A DNA stretch of 64,000 bases from Gillisia marina (GTDB taxonomy: Bacteria > Bacteroidota > Bacteroidia > Flavobacteriales > Flavobacteriaceae), in contig NZ_AJLT01000010.1 of the NCBI RefSeq assembly GCF_000258765.1, positions 1-64,000 of the forward strand, read 5' to 3'. Every line of letters starts with the position of its first letter. Position 1 is the first letter of the stretch. A program made the translations under genes and the position numbers. Below the pieces are notes generated by a model. The model saw only the letters and a list, made by a program, of their open reading frames with translations, made no database searches and was not told the DNA's origin. Of the stretch, positions 56,709-64,000 are shown piece by piece.

Positions 56709-56935
56709 ATTATATTATTCTAGAAAATAATTCAATTATGGACTTTACACGAAAACCATCATATATTTACACCGCCTTCTTTTCTTCATGCTGAACTTGT
56801 TTCAGCATCCCAGTAAGCCCGGTGATGTCCCTGAAACCATCCAGAAAGCCTTCGGGACAGGGTGACAAGATGATTAAATATTATTTCATACCATTTAGCC
56901 TTCAACTGCGCTCAGACTGACAATTGAATTAAATT
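56709..56935. repeat. REP-like dispersed repeat between P450 and ruvB
   Basis: This 227-base gap holds an inverted repeat ATGCTGAA-CTTGT-TTCAGCAT (56788-56808), a CCTGAAACC...CCTTCGGGACAGGGTGAC stretch (56830-56864) and TTCAACTGCGCTCAGACTGACAATTG split across 56901-56926. The last matches the reverse complement of 4045-4066. This is typical of dispersed intergenic repeats in flavobacteria. No gene is seen. Confidence 0.6.
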
Positions 56936-57958
56936 TTAAAAAAGCCCACCTTGGGAAGCGCCTTTAATCCTTCCTAAATGTTTGTAAGCTGCTTCAGTTA
57001 CTTCCCGACCTCTTGGAGTTCTAAAAATAAAACCTTGCTGAATCAAAAAAGGCTCATACACTTCTTCAATAGTTTCAGCATTTTCGCTTACAGCGGTCGC
57101 CAAGGTGGAAATTCCAACAGGTCCGCCCTTAAATTTATCTATAATGGTGGTCAAGATCTTGTTATCCATTTCATCTAACCCATGAGCATCCACATTCAAG
57201 GCTTTCAAACTATATTTAGCCATCTCTATGTCTATCTTACCATTCCCTTTAATCTGAGCAAAATCCCGTACTCTACGTAAAAGAGCATTTGCTATCCTAG
57301 GTGTTCCCCTACTTCTCCCGGCAATTTCAATTGCAGCATCCAATGATATTGGTACATTTAAAATATCTGCACTTCGTTGGAGGATAGTAGACAATAATTC
57401 TGTGGTGTAATATTGAAGTCGGCTGGAAATTCCAAATCTCGCTCTCATTGGCGAAGTAAGCAAACCGGAACGCGTGGTGGCTCCAATTAGGGTAAACGGA
57501 TTCAGGTTAATCTGAACGGTACGGGCATTTGGGCCCGTTTCTATCATGATATCTATCTTATAATCTTCCATTGCAGAATACAAATATTCCTCTACAATCG
57601 GGCTCAATCTATGGATCTCATCTATAAAAAGCACATCTCGTTCTTCCAGATTTGTTAGCAATCCCGCTAGATCTCCGGGTTTATCTATAACCGGCCCTGA
57701 GGTGACCTTGATTCCAACTTGCAACTCATTAGCCAGAATATGTGCCAAGGTGGTCTTACCAAGTCCCGGAGGGCCATGAAACAATGTATGATCTAATGCT
57801 TCCCCACGTTGGTTCGCAGCTTCAACAAAGATCTTAAGATTTTCCAATACCTGATCCTGACCTGCAAAATCGTCGAAACTGAGAGGGCGTAAGGCTCTGT
57901 CTATATCTAATTCTTCTGAAGAAAAATTCTCACCGGTTGGGTCTAGATGCTCGTTCAT
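56936..57958 (-). CDS. ruvB: RuvB, Holliday junction helicase
   Basis: AAA+ motor that drives branch migration with RuvA. The 340-aa product has [21 protein letters not shown], Walker [14 protein letters not shown], Walker [11 protein letters not shown], sensor [18 protein letters not shown], and the C-terminal winged helix ([27 protein letters not shown]). Length is normal. It is separate from ruvA, lying downstream of the oxidase operon terminator. Confidence 0.96.
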   Translation of the reverse strand: MNEHLDPTGENFSSEELDIDRALRPLSFDDFAGQDQVLENLKIFVEAANQRGEALDHTLFHGPPGLGKTTLAHILANELQVGIKVTSGPVIDKPGDLAGLLTNLEERDVLFIDEIHRLSPIVEEYLYSAMEDYKIDIMIETGPNARTVQINLNPFTLIGATTRSGLLTSPMRARFGISSRLQYYTTELLSTILQRSADILNVPISLDAAIEIAGRSRGTPRIANALLRRVRDFAQIKGNGKIDIEMAKYSLKALNVDAHGLDEMDNKILTTIIDKFKGGPVGISTLATAVSENAETIEEVYEPFLIQQGFIFRTPRGREVTEAAYKHLGRIKGASQGGLF

Positions 57959-58020
57959 GAGATATACTAAATTCTAATGTTGATAGTTTCAGCCAAGCTG
58001 ATGCAAACAAAGATAAAAGA

Positions 58021-58050
58021 AAAAAGCCTCTTCATATGAAAAGGCTTTTT
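58021..58050 (-). terminator. Terminator of the act-cox operon
   Basis: Near-perfect 30-base palindrome AAAAAGCCT...AGGCTTTTT (58021-58029 with 58042-58050) with inner TTCATATGAA, followed on the minus strand by a U-rich stretch. Confidence 0.8.
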
Positions 58051-58072
58051 ATTTAATATTGTTAGGTCTTGC

Positions 58073-59899
58073 TTAATGATTCATTTCTTCTTCGCCTTCT
58101 TGAAGTGGAACGTGCTGCGGAACAAAATCTTGTCCCGGAATTGGGTATTCCCCATTTTCATTCACTTTGCTATAATCATAAGGCCATCTGTATACTGAAG
58201 GAATTTCACCATACCAGTTTCCGTGGATATGTTCTACCGGAGCAGTCCATTCTAAAGTAGTTGCATTCCAAGGATTCATTGGAGCTTTCTTTCCGAAGAA
58301 AATAGAGCTAAAGAAGTTCCATAAGAATACTAATTGTACACCCGCAGTAATGATAGCAAATACTGTAATAACTACATTCACATCTGCTAGATCATCAAAA
58401 TATGGAAACGCTGTGTTCGTATAATATCTTCTTGGTAATCCTGCCATCCCGATAAAGTGCATTGGGAAGAACACTCCATAAGCTCCAATTGCAGTTACCC
58501 AGAAGTGAACAAAACCAAGGTTCTTATTCATCATTCTTCCAAACATCTTAGGGAACCAGTGGTAAACCCCGGCTAACAATCCGTAAAGTGCAGAGATCCC
58601 CATTACTAAGTGGAAGTGAGCAATTACAAAATATGTATCGTGAACGTTAATATCTAAGGTACTATCTCCTAAAATAATTCCTGTTAAACCACCAGTAATA
58701 AAGGTAGAAACGAAACCGATAGAAAATAACATCGCAGGATTCATTTGTAGATTCCCTTTCCAGAGCGTTGTGATCCAGTTAAATGCTTTTACTGCAGATG
58801 GAATTGCAATTAACAAAGTTGTAAAAGTAAACACAGACCCTAGGAATGGATTCATCCCTGAGATAAACATGTGGTGACCCCAAACAATAGTAGATAAAAA
58901 TGCAATTGCCAAAATAGAAGCAATCATCGCTCTGTATCCAAAAATTGGTTTACGAGAGTTTGTTGCCATAATTTCTGAAACCAGACCCATTGCAGGTAAG
59001 ATTACAATATATACTTCCGGGTGTCCTAAGAACCAGAATAAGTGCTCGAATAATACGGGTGATCCACCTTGATGGGCTAATACTTCCCCTTGAATAAAAA
59101 TATCACTTAAAAAGAATGAAGTTCCAAAACTTCTATCCATGATAAGTAAAAGCGCAGCAGAAAGTAAAACCGGGAAAGAAACCACCCCGATAATGGCTGT
59201 TACAAAGAATGCCCAAATTGTTAAAGGCAATCTCGTCATAGACATTCCAACAGTTCTAAGATTGATTACAGTTACTATATAATTCAAAGATCCCATTAAG
59301 GAAGATGCAATAAATATTGCCATAGATGATAACCAAAGTGTCATACCCATTCCTGATCCACCAATTGCTTGTGGCAAGGCACTTAAAGGAGGATAAATTG
59401 TCCATCCTGCAGATGCCGGTCCTGCTTCAACAAATAAAGAACTCAACATTACTACACTGGATAAAAAGAATAACCAGTAAGAGATCATGTTCAAAAATCC
59501 AGATGCCATATCTCGTGCACCAATTTGCAATGGAATTAAGAGGTTACTAAAGGTACCACTCAAGCCTGCGGTAAGTACAAAAAATACCATGATCGTACCG
59601 TGAATGGTAACTAATGCCAAATAAATTTCAGGTGTCATAACTCCGTCCGGAGCCCATTTTCCAAGCAATGCTTCGAAAATCCAAAAGGATTCTTCTGGCC
59701 AAGCCAATTGCATTCTAAATAGAACCGACATAGCGATTCCAACGATTCCCATTAATAGACCCGTAATAAGATATTGCTTAGCAATCATCTTATGATCTGT
59801 ACTAAAAATGTATTTTGTTATAAAGGTTTGCTCATGATGATGGTCATGTCCATGGTCATCATGTGCGTGAGCTACCGTTGCGTGTCCTACTGCTGACAT
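58073..59899 (-). CDS. ctaD: Cytochrome c oxidase subunit I
   Basis: Catalytic subunit of the heme-copper oxidase that reduces oxygen to water and pumps protons. The 608-aa protein has about 12-14 helices. The heme a ligand region is HGTIMVFF, and the CuB histidine with cross-linked tyrosine is FLGHPEVYIVILPAMG. The CuB pair is WGHHMFISG, and the heme ligands follow in TYFVIAHFHLVMG. The first 22 residues are unusually histidine-rich (eight His). It is last in the alternative-complex-III/oxidase operon, 18 bases behind subunit II. Confidence 0.96.
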   Translation of the reverse strand: MSAVGHATVAHAHDDHGHDHHHEQTFITKYIFSTDHKMIAKQYLITGLLMGIVGIAMSVLFRMQLAWPEESFWIFEALLGKWAPDGVMTPEIYLALVTIHGTIMVFFVLTAGLSGTFSNLLIPLQIGARDMASGFLNMISYWLFFLSSVVMLSSLFVEAGPASAGWTIYPPLSALPQAIGGSGMGMTLWLSSMAIFIASSLMGSLNYIVTVINLRTVGMSMTRLPLTIWAFFVTAIIGVVSFPVLLSAALLLIMDRSFGTSFFLSDIFIQGEVLAHQGGSPVLFEHLFWFLGHPEVYIVILPAMGLVSEIMATNSRKPIFGYRAMIASILAIAFLSTIVWGHHMFISGMNPFLGSVFTFTTLLIAIPSAVKAFNWITTLWKGNLQMNPAMLFSIGFVSTFITGGLTGIILGDSTLDINVHDTYFVIAHFHLVMGISALYGLLAGVYHWFPKMFGRMMNKNLGFVHFWVTAIGAYGVFFPMHFIGMAGLPRRYYTNTAFPYFDDLADVNVVITVFAIITAGVQLVFLWNFFSSIFFGKKAPMNPWNATTLEWTAPVEHIHGNWYGEIPSVYRWPYDYSKVNENGEYPIPGQDFVPQHVPLQEGEEEMNH

Positions 59900-59917
59900 A
59901 TCTCTTAATCTTTACTT

Positions 59918-61078
59918 TTAATTGTTCTTGTTTTCTACTACTGCCACTTCTGCATCTTCCTCTGTTTCCATTGGAGCTTCTTCTAACTCTACAGGAACAT
60001 CCTGCTTTGTTTTTTGCTGTGCTGCCATGGTTTCACCAAAGGTTTGTTGTTCTTTCATCCAAGCGTTATAATCTTCTTCGCTTTCAACAACTATCTTCAT
60101 TTGCATGTTATAGTGACCTTGACCACATATTTTATTACATAGCAAGTAATATTCAAATTCATATGAATCTAAAGGCACTTCTCCAGATGCCGCTAATTCT
60201 TTAGATTTTTCTTTTCTAATTGCATTAATTCTTGCAACTTTTTCCACCATATATTCAGTTTCTCTAATCTCTTCTGAAGTGATTGTTGGAGTGAAACCAA
60301 ATTGAGTGATCATTCCGGGAACAACGTTCATTTGAGCTCTAAAGTGTGGGAAATATGCAGAGTGCAATACATCCTGAGATCTAAATTTAAACAATACCGG
60401 TCTTCCAACTGGTAAATGCAATTCATTTATAATAACATCATCGTCACCATAAGAATCACTTTCATCTACTCCAAGTTGATTTACACCTTGAATAAAACGA
60501 ACGTTGGCTTTTCCAAGTGTATTATCTTCACCCGAATAACGAGCTCTCCAGTCAAACTGATATGCATAGATTTCGATAACTAGAGGATCTTCTTCTTCGT
60601 TGATATTCATAATATCAGACCACGTGAATAATCCGTAGATAATTAATCCAGATAATACTATTACAGGAATAATTGTCCAGATAAATTCAAGCTTATCATT
60701 ATCCGCAAAGAACAATGCTTTCTTGCCTTTTTCGCCTCGATACTTATATGCAAACCAGTGCAGCAATCCTTGAGTGATTACTTGCACAAACATAATAAGT
60801 GCGATAGAGATAAACATTAAAGTATCTACTTCACTACCATGTTCAGACGAAGCTTCCGGCAAATAAAACTTGCTATAGTGCCAGAAACAGTAAATAGAAA
60901 TAACATATAGAAAGATCACAAACATGAGCATTAAATACCCATTTATTTTATTGTCTCTTTCATTTGCAACTTGTGAAGAATCTGTAAGACTGCCACGAGA
61001 TAAGTCAAATATCTTGGACATTTGCCATACAGTTACGGCAAAAAGTGCTATTACAATGATTACTAAAAATACAGTCAT
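59918..61078 (-). CDS. ctaC: Cytochrome c oxidase subunit II
   Basis: Carries the CuA electron entry site. The 386-aa product has an extra N-terminal helix (residues about 2-20) besides the usual two-helix hairpin (about 48-70 and 88-105, then LEFIWTIIPVIVLSGLIIYGL). A cupredoxin domain follows with HLPVGRPVLFKFRSQDVLHSAYFP and the CuA loop CNKICGQGHYNMQMKIVV. An acidic tail of about 45 residues (EEAPMETEEDAEVAVVEN) extends beyond the fold. No heme c domain is fused, so electrons probably come from a cytochrome of complex III. Confidence 0.95.
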   Translation of the reverse strand: MTVFLVIIVIALFAVTVWQMSKIFDLSRGSLTDSSQVANERDNKINGYLMLMFVIFLYVISIYCFWHYSKFYLPEASSEHGSEVDTLMFISIALIMFVQVITQGLLHWFAYKYRGEKGKKALFFADNDKLEFIWTIIPVIVLSGLIIYGLFTWSDIMNINEEEDPLVIEIYAYQFDWRARYSGEDNTLGKANVRFIQGVNQLGVDESDSYGDDDVIINELHLPVGRPVLFKFRSQDVLHSAYFPHFRAQMNVVPGMITQFGFTPTITSEEIRETEYMVEKVARINAIRKEKSKELAASGEVPLDSYEFEYYLLCNKICGQGHYNMQMKIVVESEEDYNAWMKEQQTFGETMAAQQKTKQDVPVELEEAPMETEEDAEVAVVENKNN

Positions 61079-61108
61079 TTTTTTATTTCTTCTTTAAACA
61101 ATCTTTTA

Positions 61109-62500
61109 TTAATAATGAAAATGCTTGCTCTCCTTAATAAACGGATTTCGTTTTGGTAATAAAGGAGCTTTTGTTAGGCCACTAAACACTACGAATACGA
61201 ACAATCCTGCAAACAGCAATAAAGCACTTATTTCAGGTATTCCTATAAACCATGACTCTCCAACTGTAGCCGGCATGATCATTACAAAAATATCCATATA
61301 ATGGCCACAAAGGATAATAATTCCGGCCATAATTACAAACAAATTAATACGCTTGTAATCACTATTCATAAGTAACAATACCGGGAACACAAAGTTCATT
61401 ACTACCATTCCGAAGAACGGTAAGGTATAGTCATCTATTCTTGTAATAAAGTATGTTACCTCTTCCGGGATATTCGAATACCAGATCAACATAAACTGAG
61501 AGAACCAAAGGTATGTCCAGAAGATACTGAAACCGAACATGAACTTAGCTAGATCATGAATATGAGAATCGTTTACATATTCTAAGAACCCTCTAGATTT
61601 AAGGTAAATAGTAACTAATGCAATTACAGTAACTGCAGAAACAATCATACTTGCAAACACGTACCATCCAAATAATGTACTAAACCAGTGCGGATCTACA
61701 CTCATAATCCAGTCCCAAGACATCATAGATTCTGAAACTAGGAAGAACACTAAAAATCCTGCCGCTAGTTTAAAGTTTGTTTTGTGTAGTCTATCGTCTG
61801 TAGCTTCATCCAATCTCAAAGAATTTCTTCTTAATAGATATCTGAAGATGTTCCATCCAGCGATGTAGATAGCCGCTCTTATTAATAAAAATGGCACATT
61901 TAAGTAAGCTGTTTTATTCTGAATGATTTCATCATGAGCTACAACCTCTGGGTCCATCCAAATGAATAAATGATTGAAATGAAAGCCAGATAGCGCAAGA
62001 AGAACAAACATAATAATACTTCCCGGTAATAAGTAAGCTGTAATTCCTTCCATTACTCTAAAAAGTACCGGAGACCATCCTGCCTGAGCAGCTTGTTGAA
62101 TTGCATAAAATGCCATTGTTCCAAGAGCGATCATAAAAAAGAAGAATGCAGCAATATATACCGCAGCCCAAGGTTTGTTCTGCAATTGGTGTAATAAGTG
62201 TTCGTAATGCTCATTATCGTGACCTGCTTCATCTCCATGAGTTGTTTCTCCATGAGCTTCTTCACCTTCGTGATCTTCAGCTATTATATGCTCATCTTCG
62301 GAATGCTCAGGGTTTGCTAAATGAACATCATTTTCTACAACTGCAACCTCTTCGGAACCATGGTGCGCATCTGCAGCCATCATTTCCTTTACATCTTCTA
62401 TAGTATCTGGGGCAGCGATAAAGGCATAAACAAGGCCTATAGCTCCTACAATCATAAAAATGATTGCAGTTAATTTTAATCTACTTGATAGCGTGTACAT
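61109..62500 (-). CDS. actF: ActF, alternative complex III membrane subunit
   Basis: Membrane subunit of the quinol:cytochrome c/oxidase oxidoreductase (alternative complex III) that replaces the bc1 complex in many Bacteroidota. The 463-aa protein has about ten helices, with FNHLFIWMDPEVVAHDEIIQNKTAYLN, SESMMSWDWIMSVDPHWFSTLFGWYVFAS and WFSQFMLIWYSNIPEEVTYF as family landmarks. Between helices 1 and 2 is a histidine- and acid-rich loop (residues about 42-105, 12 His). It lies between actE and the oxidase subunit II gene. Confidence 0.93.
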   Translation of the reverse strand: MYTLSSRLKLTAIIFMIVGAIGLVYAFIAAPDTIEDVKEMMAADAHHGSEEVAVVENDVHLANPEHSEDEHIIAEDHEGEEAHGETTHGDEAGHDNEHYEHLLHQLQNKPWAAVYIAAFFFFMIALGTMAFYAIQQAAQAGWSPVLFRVMEGITAYLLPGSIIMFVLLALSGFHFNHLFIWMDPEVVAHDEIIQNKTAYLNVPFLLIRAAIYIAGWNIFRYLLRRNSLRLDEATDDRLHKTNFKLAAGFLVFFLVSESMMSWDWIMSVDPHWFSTLFGWYVFASMIVSAVTVIALVTIYLKSRGFLEYVNDSHIHDLAKFMFGFSIFWTYLWFSQFMLIWYSNIPEEVTYFITRIDDYTLPFFGMVVMNFVFPVLLLMNSDYKRINLFVIMAGIIILCGHYMDIFVMIMPATVGESWFIGIPEISALLLFAGLFVFVVFSGLTKAPLLPKRNPFIKESKHFHY

Positions 62501-62526
62501 ATTAATATATCTAAGTGCAGTTATTT

Positions 62527-63213
62527 TTAGTTTGTACTTTCTTGGTCTAATTCCGTATTTGCTTCAGCTCCTAAAATAGTAGCATCGGCATTTACAGCAG
62601 GAACTAAATTCTTCTTAACGGTAGCTGTATCGCTTTGCATTGCTCTTTCCGGCTTACCTTCTAAAGTTCCCTTCAATTTCATTACATAGTGATCTATTTG
62701 CCAACGCTCCTCGATTGTTGTTTGAGATGCATAAGAACCCATAGAGTTTAACCCGTAATACATTACATGGTAAACACTACCTTCTGTAATTGCTCTTCCA
62801 GCATCATCGTAACTTGGTACTCCTAATATTTTTTCACGCTCTACCAAGATTCCTTTTCCATCTCCTTGATCTCCGTGACATACTGCACAATAAATAGTAT
62901 ACAATTGTTGCCCTGCAGCAATATTTTTTTCAGAATAAGGCAACGGATTTGTTAATTGCGCTTTAGACTGCTCGTAACCTTCGTTTGTGTTTTCGAAACC
63001 ATAAGGTGTCCATCCTCTTGGAATAGTTCCTTCTACTGGCAATTTAGCTTCCTGCCCATTGGAAAATACATCGTATTCCCCATAGGTCTCATAAGGAACC
63101 GGCTCGTACATGTCCGGGAAATATTGATAGTTTGGCTTATCCTTATTAAAACAAGCAGTAGCAGTAACTACAACTAAGAATAAAACTATTGATTTATGAA
63201 ATAAACTTTTCAT
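62527..63213 (-). CDS. actE: ActE, alternative complex III monoheme cytochrome c
   Basis: A 228-aa lipoprotein cytochrome c of alternative complex III. The lipobox is TATAC (Cys21). The heme-binding site is CAVCHGDQGDG with Cys109, Cys112 and His113, and a Met in YYGLNSMGSY is the probable sixth ligand. Upstream residues MYEPVPYETYGEYDVF and RGWTPYGF are typical of ActE. It follows actD by nine bases. Confidence 0.93.
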   Translation of the reverse strand: MKSLFHKSIVLFLVVVTATACFNKDKPNYQYFPDMYEPVPYETYGEYDVFSNGQEAKLPVEGTIPRGWTPYGFENTNEGYEQSKAQLTNPLPYSEKNIAAGQQLYTIYCAVCHGDQGDGKGILVEREKILGVPSYDDAGRAITEGSVYHVMYYGLNSMGSYASQTTIEERWQIDHYVMKLKGTLEGKPERAMQSDTATVKKNLVPAVNADATILGAEANTELDQESTN

Positions 63214-63222
63214 TCTGTCTAA

Positions 63223-63747
63223 TTAATTTTCAATTAATTTAATTTCAAGAGCTCCAGTATCGTATAAGAACTTAGAAAGGTCTTCTACACTATGGTTCGC
63301 TGCATCAATTTCCATCAAGAAATGATCATCTGTAGTTCTTACATCCGGATTTTCAGCAGCTTTAAAAGGCCATAATTTACTTCTCATATAAAAAGTAATC
63401 ACCATAAGGTGAGCCGCAAAAAACACTGTTAATTCAAATATAATAGGCACGAAGGCAGGTAGATTCTGCAAAAAGCTGAAACTTGGTTTTCCACCAATAT
63501 CCTGTGGCCAATCTGAGATCATTATAAAATTCATCATTAGGATTGCAACAGACATTCCCACTAATCCGTACAAGAAAGAAGCTATTGCCAAACGAGTTGG
63601 CTCTAGTCCCATTGCTTTGTCCAGACCGTGAACAGGAAATGGTGAATAAATCTCTGCGATGTGGTACCGGGCGTCACGAACTTGCTTTACTGCTTGTAGC
63701 AATAAATCATCATCGGTATAAATAGCGTGTATTACTTTTGATGCCAT
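63223..63747 (-). CDS. actD: ActD, alternative complex III subunit (DUF3341)
   Basis: A 174-aa DUF3341 protein with two membrane helices (residues about 58-80 and 98-122). The diagnostic pattern DARYHIAEIYSPFPVHGLDKAMGL is followed by GGKPSFSFLQNLPAFVPIIFELTVFFAAHLMV. It is part of the act operon, between an upstream helix-hairpin-helix frame (five bases away) and actE. Confidence 0.94.
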   Translation of the reverse strand: MASKVIHAIYTDDDLLLQAVKQVRDARYHIAEIYSPFPVHGLDKAMGLEPTRLAIASFLYGLVGMSVAILMMNFIMISDWPQDIGGKPSFSFLQNLPAFVPIIFELTVFFAAHLMVITFYMRSKLWPFKAAENPDVRTTDDHFLMEIDAANHSVEDLSKFLYDTGALEIKLIEN

Positions 63748-63752
63748 CCTAA

Positions 63753-63995
63753 TTAGTTATTATTAAGTTTAATTGCCTGAGCAATCCAATCTTCTCTCAT
63801 AGTTTCCGTAGGGAAATTTTCGATAAGCTCATTCAACAATTCAAAATCTTTAGATTCCAACCTGCTTACCTGAGCGAATGTATAAATTCCTACTTGATGC
63901 AAACGTTGTTGTAATAATGGTCCAGCAGCTTTTAACTTGGTAAGATCGCTTGCAGTTTGAGTTGCAGGATCATAAACTCCAATTTTAGAAAGCAT
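63753..63995 (-). CDS. Helix-hairpin-helix domain protein or C-terminus, upstream of actD (edge)
   Basis: The 80 visible residues from the ATG at 63995 form a small helix-hairpin-helix-like domain. ASDLTKLKAAGPLLQQRLHQVGIYTFAQVSRL resembles the DUF4332 and ribosomal L21-extension type modules that begin with a K(I/L)xGxGP motif. The frame stays open to the window edge, so this may be the C-terminus of a longer protein. The neighbour expected here in act operons is the NrfD-like membrane subunit ActC, but no membrane segment is visible. It could equally be a separate small gene. Confidence 0.5.
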   Translation of the reverse strand: MLSKIGVYDPATQTASDLTKLKAAGPLLQQRLHQVGIYTFAQVSRLESKDFELLNELIENFPTETMREDWIAQAIKLNNN

Positions 63996-64000
63996 TTGAT

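Overview
The window is about 64 kb of AT-rich chromosome from a member of the Bacteroidota, family Flavobacteriaceae. The family is supported by type IX secretion and gliding genes (sprA, a porP/sprF-type gene, a remB-like gene), DUF6089 and OmpH pairs around bamA, an alternative complex III, a MaeB-type malic enzyme, and repeated promoter-like sequences of the Bacteroidota form TTG-N19-TAnnTTTG. The genus cannot be fixed from the sequence alone; a marine Gramella/Salegentibacter-like relative would fit. No tRNA, rRNA, CRISPR array, phage or insertion sequence was recognised.

Layout. 0-4 kb (+): lptE, a TPR protein, secG, groES-groEL. 4-12.8 kb (-): a 43-residue membrane peptide gene, clpX, clpP, tig, a holin-like membrane protein, a FadL-type transporter with an SGNH lipoprotein, an alpha/beta hydrolase and pdxJ. 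12.9-20.9 kb (+): CBS protein, nadK, DUF6089 protein, uppS, bamA, two ompH genes and murI, which together serve envelope biogenesis. 20.9-26.3 kb: porP/sprF (-), then NifU-like scaffold, dodecin, a DUF255 thioredoxin-domain protein and an MscS channel (+). 26.3-34 kb (-): a MacAB-TolC-like export operon with two adaptors, ending in tsaB. 34-39.3 kb (-): cytochrome oxidase subunits III/III/IV, heme O synthase and assembly factors (SCO, DUF420). 39.5-53.5 kb (-): remB-like gene, tonB, vanZ-like gene, gcvH, the 7.1-kb sprA, ruvA and malic enzyme. 53.6-58 kb: a secreted tandem-domain protein (+), then queG, a cytochrome P450 and ruvB (-). 58-64 kb (-): alternative complex III genes (actD, actE, actF) running into cytochrome oxidase subunits II and I. 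With the 36-39 kb block, this window encodes most of the terminal respiratory chain.

The most striking property is technical or evolutionary: eleven single-base frameshifts lie in ten conserved genes (secG, groEL twice, the 43-aa gene, clpX, nadK, ompH, DUF255, mscS, coxIII, a TonB-like gene). Every one sits in or beside a short homopolymer, and each is repaired by one base. A/T runs are mostly one base too long and G/C runs one base too short. Sequencing or consensus error is much the likeliest cause, so these genes are annotated over their full span.

The most interesting biological leads are a perfect 12-bp inverted repeat just upstream of the fadL-lipase promoter, reuse of a cysteine-pair plus TonB-C-terminal-like module in three different proteins, histidine-rich tails on several respiratory subunits, and an export operon with two different adaptors.
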